NCBI GenBank assembly: GCA_029378245.1
Contig: JARKIF010000124.1
Span: 1 to 64,000 of the forward strand
Length of the DNA stretch: 64,000 bases
DNA from: Roridomyces roridus
Taxonomy: Eukaryota > Basidiomycota > Agaricomycetes > Agaricales > Mycenaceae
Direction of reading: 5' to 3'
This document shows positions 46,660-57,855 of the stretch, in pieces. Within the stretch, counting starts at the first letter, position 1, and each line of letters begins with the position of its first letter. The notes under the pieces are model-generated. The model was not told where the DNA came from. It saw only the letters and a program-made list of their open reading frames with translations, and searched no databases. The translations under genes and the position numbers were made by a program.

Positions 46660-48471
46660 ATGTCAAGGTGACCGTTTGAGGAGGCAACGTGCAATGGAGT
46701 CCGACCTCCCTTTCCAAGTGTCGAATCATCCAAGCTCTCGGGTTCGGATGATAGCAGGAGTGTAGCGGTCACGAGTGCACAGTCCTTCGCATACCAACGA
46801 GACTCCAACATCTCGAGAAAAAGATCATATCGCATCGGACTATTCTGAAATCCGACATGAATGCCGGTGAGTTGTCGTGCCACCCTTGCATCACCGGCTT
46901 GCGCAAGGACAGCAAATTGGGTTTCGAAGTTATCGCCGTCGAGGAAGAGGACGTCTTTAATAGACGGATAATCCCGCAAGATGCGCTCCGTCGCCGAACT
47001 GTCCATGTCCCCGCGAAAACCAAGTCTGCGGAGGGAACAAGATGAACGGGTGATGAAATCGACAAGTCGCTGGCGAATCCGTTCGGGGTTCGTGCCATGT
47101 GGGAACCACGCCAGTTCCTCCAACGCGGGAGCCTTGATACAGTCCAAGATGCGCGGAGCATTCACGTATAGGCGCTTGAGCCGTGACAAAGTAATCGTGG
47201 AATCAGACCTTGGCACCGGCCACGGACGAGCACGAACCTTGATGTATCCTTCGATGAGATTTGGAAGGGACGGTAGGAGTTGGGCGTGGGTTTCCCAACT
47301 CGCGTCTAGATCGTATCGAGTGATGCGGTTCTGCGAGGGGAATGGCACCGGGATGGTGCGAAACTCGCTGTGTACTGCAACATCCACGAGGGAGAATGCG
47401 GTTTCAAAGCAGTCGATGGAGTCGACACCGTCTTGACTTTTGGCATCGTCCCACTCCAGACAGAGCCGTTGGAGAGCTGGAAGCCTGTCACGAAACGAAG
47501 ACATGTGAGGAACTAGATCCGTGCAAAGACGGACATAGACCTCTTCCCAGCGCGCAGAATGCTCGGAGATGGCTCTAAACAATTCAATTTGGCGAGCAGA
47601 GTCGATATTTTGGCGCCCGTAAAAGTGAACGCGAAGTTTTCGTGCGCGCTGGAGTTGTAATTGGACTCGGTGCAAAGGATAGCCGAGCCCGAGCGAGGCA
47701 TCCAACGCGATGAGCTCCCACAGCGATGGAGTCGAGATGGCAATCGATCTCCAGCGACGACAGATCTGCGCCACAAGCCAGGGACTCGAGTGTAACCCAT
47801 ATGTCACCAGCCAGCCAATGCTTTCGTCTTGAGGCGGCAGCGTCCACATGAAAATTTGAGACAAGATTTCCGGTGGCATCCGTCGCAGTGGAGAGAAGAC
47901 GGCCGGGCCTTTTCTTTGGTACTCCAGAAGCCCAGCGCGTTCTTGAGCTAGCATCCGCAGCTGCCTCTCAAGTCGAGTGATCTCGTCGTCCAGACTTGCT
48001 AAACGCGAGTTGGCCGTGGAGAGAACTTCGCGGATGTAGACCAGCTCAGATTCCTCTGGCGGCTCGTTAGAGTTCAGGAGCATAGAGTGCCTGCTTTGGA
48101 CACCGGCATCGAGCCCGCCGTTTCCGGGCAAAGGTGTCAGGTCGAGGGCAGGAGTGGTGGTGGCACCACACTCGGAGCAGCGAAAGACCATCCTTCTGAA
48201 GAAAAAAATGAACTTGGAAACGAGAATAACGGTGGCAAACACGCAACTTGAAATTGAGATGGTGGCGGAAGAAAAGGAAGGTCGATCAATCACGATTTGA
48301 TCGCATCTTGTGTAAGTATCTGATAGTCCTGCCGAGCCAGACGCGACCCGATTTCGATGTATTTATAAAAGTTCCAAAACGCTGCAGACACAATTTGGGT
48401 AAGACCGCACACCGCCATCGCTACCTCACTGGCGAACCTGTTAGCGATATCTGTTTACTCGACCCAAGAAA

Positions 48472-48850
48472 CTAGTCCCAAGCGACATATTTGTCAAGAT
48501 CCTCCAACAACTCCACTTTCACCTCGTTCTCCTCCCAAAACTCTCGTTCATACAAATCGGGCGAAAGCACGAATAAAGGAACCCGCCCCGCCGGCGAGCA
48601 ACTGCGTTTCCAATGTACAACTTCTTGAAGCGCCTCGTAGACCAGATCTGCGTCTGCGTCCAACGGCCACACCGCAACAGTCTCCAAAAGCGGCCACGGC
48701 TTTGAATCACGACCGAACAACTCGGTCAGTATATTCACCGTGAAACACTGTTGGAGAAGGGCCAGGGAGGTGACCCTCGGGAACGTGTCCAGAGGTAATA
48801 TACGCGTTATCGGCTCATACGTGTGTTCCATAATGCAGTCTTTCACGTAG
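48472..48850 (-). pseudogene. 3' part of a split F-box/LRR-like gene
   Basis: Encodes YVKDCIMEHTYEPITRILPL, then VTSLALLQQCFTVNILTELFG and the family C-terminus DLYEREFWEENEVKVELLED, with a stop at 48472. A further 42 bp of the same gene lie at 49285-49326 (reading SITWLTFANI), and the 5' part is at 58934-59858. The frame joins through all pieces once the insertions are removed. Confidence 0.8.
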
Positions 48851-49284
48851 TGTTGCCGCGAGGTGAAGGTACCTCGGAGCTGAGGTCACCTCACCTCCGA
48901 CATGTTACCATAAACGGTGCCTTGAGGTCGCATCACCTCGGTCGCCTCAAGCCACCTCCGAGCTGATGTACCCCGAAGGGGACATGACAACCAGCCGACA
49001 TTCACTGATCTGTCGTCCCGACTCCAATCCTCTGCTTCAACCGCCCTCCTCAATCCCTACTGCTCTTACTACATTGAATTTTGTATGCATTATGCAATAA
49101 AAACACATTCTCCTTACAATGTAATATTTTTTAGCATGAGCCGACGAGCTCTACGGGGGATTTCCTTTTCTGTCCACCACCTCCGAGGTAACTCGAGGTC
49201 GGCTCATCAGAACTCAAGGTGGGCCGAGGTTGACACTTGATCACCTCAAGGTACCTCCACCTCACCTCGCGGCAACACTACAAG
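48851..49284. mobile_element. Inverted-repeat element epsilon (CCGCGAGGTGA ends)
   Basis: TGTTGCCGCGAGGTGA at 48851 is repeated in inverse near 49276. The direct repeat TTTCACGTAG flanks it (48841-48850 and 49285-49294); one copy is present in the rebuilt F-box frame (IYVKDC). The right end has seven extra bases beyond the symmetric part, so the exact boundary and superfamily are unresolved. The interior is rich in AGGTCACCTC words. Confidence 0.75.
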
Positions 49285-49331
49285 TTTCACGTAGATATTT
49301 GCGAACGTGAGCCAGGTGATGGATGGTTAGG

Positions 49332-49769
49332 TGTAAGGGCAACTCTGCACACTGAGGATACGCGCTCAGCCTGGATAGAGGGGATCCAAAGTGTGAATAA
49401 AGGAAATACGAATACATCCTGCAACGCACCTGGATAGAGGGGATCTAAAGAGAAATCACTCTAAGGAACCCTCTGCCCAGGTACGGCCTATATACTTATC
49501 TAGATCGATCCTTATCCGACGGGAGCACATGGCGGGAGGCGGATCTTTGATGGATGCATATGGCGCGAGCGATGTCGCATGCAGTATCCCATCGTGATCG
49601 GAACAACGATGATCCGGGGAAGGGTGATGGACCGAGGCCGGTGGAAGAGGCGCGAGGGCGAAGGGGAGTGGAGACCGAGGGGGAGAGGTGAGGTCCGAGG
49701 TCCGACGGATCGGAGGCGTCGGAGGTACCGGAGGACCGGAGAGGGTGCGGAACGGGAGTTCCCCTTACA
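49332..49769 (-). repeat. 3' LTR of the gypsy element
   Basis: 438 bp, TGTAAGGGCAACTC ... GAGTTCCCCTTACA. By eye it differs from the 5' LTR at a single position (GGATCTAAAG versus GGATCCAAAG near 49443). Confidence 0.93.
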
Positions 49770-50124
49770 TCACCCCCCCCTTTGATTACGGCGTCCCGAC
49801 GCAAGGCACGAACGTCGGCGCGGGGCTTGTCCGGATAGCGGCGGTAGAAATCCGCCACTAGACCCTCGGAGAATATCCGGTCGTGGCGGACCCATTCGTC
49901 GTGGTCGTGGCTATAACCTTTCCATTTAACGCGGAAATTGAGATGATTATACCGGAACTTAGCGTCCACAATCTCCTCAACCTCATACTCGTTCGGTCCG
50001 TAGTCGGCGTCCGGAAGGATCGGACCGGGCTCCTCGTGGTGTGGTCGACCTGGGAACGGGTCTCCGACCGCGAGCTCGAGTTTGACGACCGGAAAGACGG
50101 GGTGTAGGCGGGACACACTAGATA
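49770..50124 (-). pseudogene. Gypsy pol 3' segment with chromodomain
   Basis: Reads SRLHPVFPVVKLELAVGDP, then EYEVEEIVDAKFRYNHLNF and VKWKGYSHDHDEWVRHDRI. The latter is a chromodomain, in fungal elements thought to direct integration to heterochromatin. The frame runs on into the LTR. The segment is cut off from the rest of integrase by the element at 50125-52764. Confidence 0.85.
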
Positions 50125-52764
50125 CAGTAAAACTTTTGCAAAAAACACGTTACTAATCATCCGTAGGTATTGCAAAAGAACACGTTAAATATTATCTATA
50201 CCCAAAAGGCACTGAATCTCTTATCTCTGACCGTATCCATCACAGGGATCAGGGCGGCATCCTGGGGCAGTATCGGGTATACTGAACAACCAGATTAACT
50301 CTCGGTTAAGCTCTATTTAATGGGTAATTGATATTAATATCTTAAATTGCCATCAATGGCTCCGGAGATGACTGATACCACTGCATCAATTGACTACACA
50401 TGCTCGGCATGGATCAGAAATGATCGGGGATCAAAAAATCAAAGTTGTAGAGCTGATTTGCAGCTACAGAATCACCCTATACAATACTGGCTCAAAATGC
50501 CTGGCTGGCTCACAAAATGCAAAATACTTTCCAAACCCCGGCTTCAGAAAAATGAAATGCCTGTATTACATTGTTCAAAATGTATGGCCTATTGCTCAGG
50601 GTGTTTTGATGGTGATGTTTTAGGGCACAGCGGCATGGTAGGTCTGGTGGGTTAGCAAAGGAGGTGTACCTGGTAGCTGAGGGGACTCCCCACTGTTTCA
50701 AAGTATTGGTTGTCTAGTCTATTGGTTACTTGTCTCTCTAATAATTCCCCCCTTATTCTGTGTTTTTGCCAAGGTCGCAAGTTCAAATCCCAGTACCCCC
50801 ATCCCATTTTTGTTGCCTTTATACCTTTAGCACCATTCCCTCAATTCTTTTGAATCTTCATGGAACTATTGCAGCACTCCCTCCCATGCACTCCATGTAT
50901 TTACAACCCCCATTTACACTCACTGAGAGGCACAATTGCTGTATGATTGGAAACACTGATTTCCTGGTGCTGAATGATTCTGGTGCCCAGATGTGTGATC
51001 TGTAGCCTGTAAGTCTGATCCTGGATCATATTAACTCTAATCTGAAGAAGGTTCAACCAAGGCCCTTGATTCCAGAGAGATTTCAACTCAATTCTTCAAA
51101 TGTAAGTGTGCACCAGTTCTCAATACCTGTGGCTAATGCATTGGTTCCAACACCACAGTGAACATTTCCCTTGCCAGTAGACCCCATTAGAGCAAAGAAA
51201 CTGGCCAGAACATGAGGAGAAACCTGAGTTATGAGTGTGATCATTTTGAGCTGATCCCCCTTGTTGTGCACCTACAGGGCCATGTACATGTATTGGGAGT
51301 CTAAAAACTAGATGAAACATCTTAAAATTGCTCCACCCATCCATATTTGCAAGAGCATTTGCAATATTCCACTGGTTGTGTTTGGGTCTGGCAGGATTGT
51401 AGGGTAAGAATTCGGTCAAATGTCCAGTAGAGCTCTTGAACAGAACTCCATGGATTCTCCGCCAACCTTCATGATCAAGGACACTTTCTGGACCCCCTGA
51501 GCTCCCTTTCCTCATTGGTGACTTCAAATATCCCAGATTCCACTCCCTTTGTCTTCTATCAACAGAATGATCCAAAATGATCACAAAATCTCTATGCATA
51601 TAACTTTACTTTCTGTGCAGGTATTCAGCTGATCTTGGTTGTGCTGGCCTCCTATACTCTAGGGTGCTTGCCCCATGTACTTCAACCACAGAGGAAAAAT
51701 CAAGAGCATGAGCAATACAGTGAAAATGGGATTTGATGACTTTTCCCACTTTCACCTGGCCTATTGTGCACCTTATGGTAAGGGACTTCAAAAGTCATTG
51801 ATAATACTCATTGAAGTCTTGGGGTGCTAAGGATCAGGTTATCAACTGCCAATATCAATAGCTGCTCCTAAATCTACCTTTTATCTCATTCACTTATAAC
51901 ACTCTCCCATGGCTCAGATCTGGACTGATATTTGAGATCTAGCATCCTAAGTGGTACATGAACATGCTAAGCTCACAGATCACAAAAGCATGAAACTACA
52001 TGGAAATGATATCAAAGGTGCAAAAATGCACAGACCATTTCCACTCTTACAACTGGTATATACACAAAGTGATAACACACTTGTTGCCAAAACATGTGGA
52101 AGGATTGAAAGAAGAATTGTTGTCAGTAAAGTTTGTTAAGGATCCCAGAGGCAGATCCAATGGGAGTGCAAAAGCTGAAAATTGCCTTTTTGGGAGGAAA
52201 GCGTAGTGGCCAAATCGGGAATAGCATCCGAAATGTCAAACACTTTTTGAATTCAGAGTTGATGATACCACTCTGAGGTTAGAAAACATAATGGTTCCTT
52301 TGGTATGAAGCCTTGGGACACACTCAGCTTTCAAAACCTGGGGTTGGTTTCCAAAGACTTGCCTCTGAAAAAGTATTTTGCATTTTGCGGGCCAGCCAAT
52401 CAGTTTGATGTAAAACAATGTTAGCAACTCCTGTAGCTCTCGAGCGGCTCTACAACTTTGATTTTTTGATCCCCCATCTTTTTTTGATGCATGCCGCTGC
52501 TCCAAATGTGCCGGTTACTCTTTCAGGATTGTTATCACATCTGGAAGAAGCCATCAATGTTCTCTTCCCATAGGGGATTCTCCGAGAAGGCCGGAGGATG
52601 AAAATCAATTTTTAATAGCATATATAGCCTGTGCCGGTGTGCCGGATGTGCCGTGCCAGCCGGTCAACTAGTTCTGGCAGTCTCTTCCATAGATAAGAAT
52701 TAACCTGAACTTTTGCAAAGCCTACGGATGATCCATAACATGTTTCTTTGCAAAAGTTTTACTA
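50125..52764. mobile_element. 2.6-kb element with two concentric inverted repeats, inside gypsy pol
   Basis: The outer ends CAGTAAAACTTTTGCAAA (50125) and the inverse of TAGTAAAACTTTTGCAAA (to 52764) stay similar for about 60 bp (shared ATCATCCGTAGG). A second inverted repeat of about 150 bp lies inside, 50390-50535 against 52320-52505 (shared ATCAAAAAATCAAAGTTGTA and AAAATGCAAAATACTTT). TA is adjacent on both sides. No transposase is seen. Removing 50123-52766 including both TA dinucleotides restores the pol frame (SWSSVSRLHPVF), so a TA duplication is not certain. Confidence 0.75.
50706..50803 (+). repeat. tRNA-like SINE head
   Basis: A-box-like TAGTCTATTGGTTACTTG is followed by a B box AAGTTCAAATCCC 55 bases later. 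There is no pairing acceptor stem. It lies inside the 50125-52764 element. Confidence 0.45.
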
Positions 52765-53105
52765 TACCAGCTGCTGGCGGGGAGCTCGAGCTTGAAGGCT
52801 CCCTTTCCGACGACCTTTATGACCTTGAACGGACCGAGGCGCTTGTAGGACAGTTTCGGAGACGGGCGGGTTGTCCGGATGTCCGAAGCGTCGAGCCAGA
52901 CGCGGTCTCCGACTTTGATGTCCGGAGCGGCAAGGCGGCGGCGGTTGTAGTACTGCTTCTGCTCCGCCTTGGCTTTAACGAGCGCGGCTTGAGCTTCGGA
53001 GACTCCGTGCGCGATCCGGTCCCGGAATGCCTGAGCGGACTCGACGTCGGACCGGAGGTCGGTAGGCTCAAACCCGAGTCGAGGGAGGCGGCCGGAGTCG
53101 GTCAT
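52765..53105 (-). pseudogene. Gypsy integrase C-terminal segment
   Basis: Starts MTDSGRLPRLGFEP and continues RDRIAHGVSEAQAALVKAKAEQKQYYN and GDRVWLDASDI ... SPKLSYKRLGPFKVIKVVGKGAFKLELP, the GPY/F-type C-terminal region of Ty3 integrases. The catalytic core that should precede it is absent. The sequence breaks after LELPASSW at the insertion. Confidence 0.85.
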
Positions 53106-53690
53106 AAACGCACCAGTGGCAGCACCCAGAATGCATTATGGGCGCGTTTGGCTGGGACCCGTATTGCAATACGGGTGTGCCCCGGCCGGCCGGCCAGGAT
53201 GTGCCCGTAATGCATTACGGGTCATAGGGTGAAACACAAAAGAACTCAAAGGTTAAGAGCAGGAATTGAACCCAAAACCTCCTGCTGTCAACTGACCAGA
53301 GCAGAAGACAGACACCATAACCAACTAGACCATTGTAGAGTGACAGATAGGTGCCAACATCAAGCCAAACCATGCCCCCAGACAGAGATCCCGCCGTGAA
53401 TTGGCGGTTAGATGACGGTTAGGTTAGGTTAGGTTAGGTTTGGTGTGGCCCAGGACTGTCAACATCCCCCCTGCGGCCTCGGCTGTGAATATCGCTCACA
53501 GAATCCACCGTGAATTGGCGGTTAGGGGCAATATCCACTGTGAATTGGTGGTTAGGGGTGTGAATGCTGGGTTAGGGTTAGGTTGGGTGGCTGGTATTGT
53601 ATGGGCTGCAAATATTTTAACCAGTATGGTTATTATAGTGTAGTAGTAACAGTTGCCATTCTGATTATGTAATGGTGTTCTGGAGGCTGT
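53106..53690. other. Foreign block replacing the gypsy integrase core
   Basis: About 585 bp stand where about 510 bp of integrase core is expected. Contents: two perfect 18-bp palindromes (CCCGTATTGCAATACGGG near 53158, CCCGTAATGCATTACGGG near 53206), a CCGGCCGGCCGG core between them, a tRNA-like SINE head, (TTAGG)4 near 53407, and three copies of a TGAATTGGYGGTTAG unit. No integrase residues remain. Confidence 0.7.
53251..53333 (-). repeat. tRNA-like SINE head
   Basis: On the minus strand TAGTTGGTTATGGTG (A box) and GGGTTCAATTCCTGC (B box) are spaced as in an intron-bearing or expanded tRNA. The acceptor strands do not pair. Third such unit in the window. Confidence 0.5.
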
Positions 53691-56504
53691 GGGTTCCGTC
53701 GGGTGGAGCTCGCCGACCGGAAGCTTCCGGAGCACCTTGGTCCGGCAGCAGAGGTCGCACGTCGAGACATAGCTTCCTACGTGCCGGGACATCTGGGGCC
53801 ACCAGTAGTTCCGCAAAACGAGCTCCAGCGTCTTGAAACGCCCCGCATGCCCTGCGACACGAGTGTCGTGGTGCTGCTCGATGATACGGCGTCGAAGGTC
53901 TTTGTCTCGGGGGACGACTATCCGCCCTCGGAAGTACAGAATTCCGTCAGAGACGTGCCATTCTGACGACCGAGTGGACTTCGACGTCCGACCTTTGAGC
54001 AGCTCCCGGGCAGCAAGAGCCACAGCGTCTTCCAGGTCCGGAGCCGTCCGGAGCGCGTCTCGGATGTCCCGGAGGACGGAGGCCCCCGGGCCGGAGATGA
54101 CAACCCCCTCGGTCGCCCGGACGTGGAACAACTCGGGCCGGAGCAAAGTCACGTCCTCGTTGTCGGAGAACACCCCGTGGTCCGGACGACAAGAGAGTGC
54201 GTCTGCGCGCCCCATCTGAGAGCCGGGCTTGTGGTGAAGCGCGAAATCAAACCGGGACAAGTACAAGGACCATCGTGCTTGTCTCCGGTTGAGATGCTGG
54301 GCCTTGCGGAAATACTCGAGGTTCTTGTGGTCAGTCCAGATCTCGACAGGGTGCTCCGCACCTTCGAGGAAGTGTCGCCATTCCTCTAGTGCGCGGATGA
54401 TCGCCAGCATCTCCTTGTTGTGGATCTCGTAGTTGCGCTGAACGTTGGTTAGCGATTTCGAGAAAAACGCAACAGGTCTCCACTTCCCATCGGGGCGGTC
54501 TTCTCGTTGAGATAGGACCGCCCCTGAGGCGAATTCGCTTGAGTCGGCCTCCAACCTCCACGGTTGAGTCGGGTCCGGAAGAATAAGGACTGGCTCCGAG
54601 GTGATCGCGTCCTTGAGGGCCCGGAAAGCTGCGGCCGCCAGGTCCGACCAGGTCCACCGGGTGTCCTTCTTCGTTAGGTCGAACAACGGCCGCGCAATGC
54701 CGGAGAATCCGAGAACAAAACGGCGGTAGAAGTTGATGAACCCTAAAAACTGCTGGACGTCCTTCCGGTTCTCCGGCTCCGGCCACTCGGCGACACCCGC
54801 GACCTTGGCCGGATCCATCCGGACGGTGCCGTCGGAGATGATGACGCCGAGATACTCGATCTCTGTGACCTCGAACTGGCACTTCTCGAGTCGGAGGTAG
54901 AGCTTGTGTTCCCGGAGCCTCCGGAGGACTTCCTCGGTGATCCGACGATGGCGCTCGAGGTCTGAGTGCGCGATGAGAATATCGTCCAGGTAGATGTAAA
55001 CGTCACCCGAAAGAATGAGGTCCTGGAAGATATCATTCATCATCATCTGGAAGGTCGCCGGAGAGTTTGTGAGGCCGAAAAACATGACCAGCGGCTCGAA
55101 GAGCCCCCGGTTTGTCCGGAAGGCAGCCTTCCACTCGTCGCCCTCTTTGATCCGGACATTGTTGAACCCCCAGCGGACGTCGAGCTTGGTGAAGAACCGG
55201 CAGTGCTTCAAACGATTAACTAGGTCATCAATCAGCGGGAGGGGATACCGGTTCTTCACGGTCATCGCGTTCAAGACCCGATAGTCCTGCACGAGCCGGA
55301 GCGCTCCGTCCTTCTTTTTGATAAAGAAGACCGGAGAGGCCATCGGAGACTTCGAGGGGCGAATCCGGCCAGACCGGAGGTTCTCCTCGATGAAGCTGTC
55401 GAGCTCCCGCTGCTCCGCCGGAGCAATCGGATAGCACTTACAGTTAGCCGGCTTGCTGTCCGGAACCAGCTCGATCACGTGGTCCCACGCGCGGCGCTCC
55501 GGAAGGGCGTCAAAGGATTTCTCCGCGAACACATCCGCGAATTCCTGGGCCCACTTAGGAAGTTCGGACTTGGGGGGTGCGGAATTGCGAGCGTATCCCT
55601 CGGCGAGACGTTGAGAGAAGGAGCTGCTCGCTCGGATCTCAGCTTCCGTCGGAGGGGGAAGGAAGGAGGTGTAAAGGATCCGGTCGCCCTCTTCGATCTC
55701 AGAGTAGTCGTCGTCATCGTCCGAGTCCTCGCAAAACTCCTGCAGACCCGGGAGGTCGTCGGCATCGTCGTCCTCTTCGTCTGGACCCGAGTCCGGGAAA
55801 TCGCCGAGCCGGAGTCGTCGGAGGTGTTCGGCCTGGATTCCGGTAAGCCTCCGGAGTTCGCGGCGCTCGGCCTTGACTTCGGAGCGACACTCCGAACAAG
55901 CCTCAGGGCAGCGGGTCATCTTGACCGACTGCGTGGCCCAGTCCACCTCCGGGTTATGCTTCCGGAGCCACGAGTGACCTAGGATGAGTTTTTGTCGGCC
56001 AAGACGCGTTACCGCAAAGAGGATGCGCTCCGAGTGACCTTGGTAGCGCAACACCACGTCGACGACCTGACGTATGGATCCCGCCTCGTTCGGCGTGCCG
56101 TCGACGTTGAAGACCGGAATCGGCCGGGGGAGTTCCCGAGTAGGAATCTTGTGCCGAAGCACCAGATCCCTATCGATGAAGTCGGACGTCGCTCCACAGT
56201 CGAGGAGACCTTGGAGGGACATTTTAAATGCCGACTGGGTGGACTCGATCTCCAGGGGAATGTGGAGGGAGTTGGCGCCGGGGGTGGCCCAGATCTCGTA
56301 CGAGTCCAGGAGCAGGCGTTCCCACGCCCGACGACGGGTCCGAGGCAGAGAAGGGTCTCCGGCTGGGACGGAGGGTTCGGAGGTTCCGGAGGTTCCGGAG
56401 GGATCAGGGGGAGATGCGACGGTCGTTTTGCAAGAGGAATCACATATATTATCGCCAGGATACAAACAAGCAAAACGATTAGACAACGAGGGCGCACCAA
56501 TCAC
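53691..56504 (-). pseudogene. Gypsy pol: protease, reverse transcriptase, RNase H, integrase zinc finger
   Basis: Protease motif [12 protein letters not shown] near residue 102, RT from about residue 330 with [11 protein letters not shown] near residue 503, and RNase H near residue 650 ([15 protein letters not shown]). The integrase HHCC finger is at about 870-910 ([13 protein letters not shown] ... CDLCCRTKV). Real homology ends at VGELHPTEP; the open frame continues 65 codons into the foreign block. Pol overlaps the gag stop by one base in the -1 frame (GAGTGATTGG), so expression needs a -1 frameshift or reinitiation. Confidence 0.9.
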
Positions 56505-57712
56505 TCGTTGTGGGTCACAAAGTCCTCCTGAACCTCCTCAGCCTCGGGTACCTCAGTTGCGGTGACCCGGAGGTGCTCGATAAGCTCTCCGAGCAGCTCC
56601 GGACCGAACTGATCCGCGACGTCGAGGGCGGCCGCCCGAATGTCGACGGCATTCGGACAATCCCGGGCAATGTGGCCAAGCGCGCCACATCGGTAGCAGG
56701 CGCGTCCGGGAGGGCGCGCACGAGTTCGGTCGACGTCCATGGGGACGACGTCGGGGGCACGAGGAGCGGGGGCCTGTCGGGCCGGAGCCGGAGCCGGAGC
56801 CGGAAACGCCGCAGGGACAAAGGGCATTACAGCCGGCCGCGGTCGGACAGGGGCAGCAGCAGCGGCGGGGCGAACCGGTTGCTGGAAGGTTTGCGCGTTC
56901 CGGACCGCTTGGTATTGCCGGAACGCGCGCACACGCCACTCCGGGTAGGCACTTTCGCCCGGAGGGGTGTTCGTCGCGATGGCGACGTTCAGGTCCGGAC
57001 GGAGGCCGAGCCGGAACTTGGTGACCTTGAGGAGCGGGTCGGTGTACCCCGCGTCCTCGAACGCATCCTCGAAAGTGTCCGTGTAGAGGTACACGTCCGA
57101 GGTGGACATGTGGTACTTGCTCGACTCGAGCTTCCGGCGGGCAAGCTCAGCCGAGTTCTCCTCAACGAAACGCTCCACGAACTGGGCGCGGAAAAGGGCC
57201 CAGGTGGGGAAGGGAAATACGTCCTGGCGCCGTGCACGCTCCGCCCACTTCTGTGCCGAGCCGGTGGACATGTAGCCCAACGCGAAGCGGACAGCGCGCT
57301 CCTCCGACGGCTGGAGGCCGGGACTGGGGCTGAACTGCTCCGGGACTTGACGGTAGTACGACTTGCACGCGTCAAGGAATGCCCGGCCTGCGGCGCGGTC
57401 TCCGTCGAAGCTCGGAGGGGGGTTCGGCCAGAGCAACGACCGGGAGCTGAGGATGCCCTCTCCAAATAAGGCCGAAGCAAAACGCACCGGAGCGGGGCGC
57501 GCGTCGGGGGCAAGATGGGGCGGTGGTTCTCGCGCCTGAGGGGGATGCGCCGGAGCCTCCGGCACGTGGTCGTCCGGAGGACCGTCAAGGTGTACAGGAA
57601 GGCGCTGAAGAATATTTTCGATGTTACCGAAGCGGTCGCCAATTTGTTGTTCGAAGGTTTCGAGACGTTCTTTGAGATCAGGGGCCGGAGCATTCGGCTG
57701 TGGCTGGTCCAT
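56501..57712 (-). CDS. Gypsy gag polyprotein
   Basis: 403 residues, intact. A short coiled coil opens the protein ([23 protein letters not shown]). The capsid region follows ([26 protein letters not shown] ... [12 protein letters not shown]), then an Ala/Pro-rich linker. A single CCHC zinc knuckle near residue 337 reads [14 protein letters not shown]. It forms the virus-like particle of the retroelement and packages its RNA (family knowledge). Confidence 0.9.
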   Translation of the reverse strand: MDQPQPNAPAPDLKERLETFEQQIGDRFGNIENILQRLPVHLDGPPDDHVPEAPAHPPQAREPPPHLAPDARPAPVRFASALFGEGILSSRSLLWPNPPPSFDGDRAAGRAFLDACKSYYRQVPEQFSPSPGLQPSEERAVRFALGYMSTGSAQKWAERARRQDVFPFPTWALFRAQFVERFVEENSAELARRKLESSKYHMSTSDVYLYTDTFEDAFEDAGYTDPLLKVTKFRLGLRPDLNVAIATNTPPGESAYPEWRVRAFRQYQAVRNAQTFQQPVRPAAAAAPVRPRPAVMPFVPAAFPAPAPAPARQAPAPRAPDVVPMDVDRTRARPPGRACYRCGALGHIARDCPNAVDIRAAALDVADQFGPELLGELIEHLRVTATEVPEAEEVQEDFVTHNE

Positions 57713-57855
57713 GACGTCGAGAGGTTCGGAGTTCGAAACGGAAGGGGCGTCAAGATAGGGTGGGTCTCCGGCCGCGTCGGAGTCGGAGTCGTCAACGCGC
57801 GCGGAGTACGTGCCGGAAATCTTGACGGGTTAGTCCGTTGGAGAGTGATTTCTAC

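Larger units (their letters stand above)
43982..48191 (-). pseudogene. F-box-ankyrin chimeric protein, broken by two hAT MITEs
   Basis: 48191-46660 encodes a CxxC/coiled-coil F-box protein (MVFRCSECGATTT; coiled coil; FSPLRRMPPEILSQIFMW; leucine-rich part ending LLSSEPESLDDSTL). It runs without a break into an ankyrin unit, GKGGRTPLHVASSNGHLD. There a MITE (46115-46659) intervenes. The ankyrin array resumes at 46106 for 13 more units, ending WTVFLIALKYG. A second MITE (44165-44825) follows, then an acidic Ser/Asp tail (DSESSDTDDSDSAD ... SFSTOP) to 43982. Removing both MITEs with one copy of each 8-bp duplication leaves exactly 2988 bp, 996 codons with no internal stop. The F-box would recruit Skp1/cullin and the ankyrin part would bind targets (inference). 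In its present state it encodes only the F-box part plus a short MITE-derived tail. The start at 48191 follows paralogues. Confidence 0.85.

Noticed and set aside
49579..49785. Small protein in the LTR (also at 58103-58297)
   Set aside because: Open by GC-rich composition only; it lies wholly in the LTR and has no protein-like motif.
53405..53430. (TTAGG)4 and TTAGGG words as a telomere
   Set aside because: Only about four units, embedded in a small repeat block inside a retrotransposon, with gene-bearing sequence on both sides.
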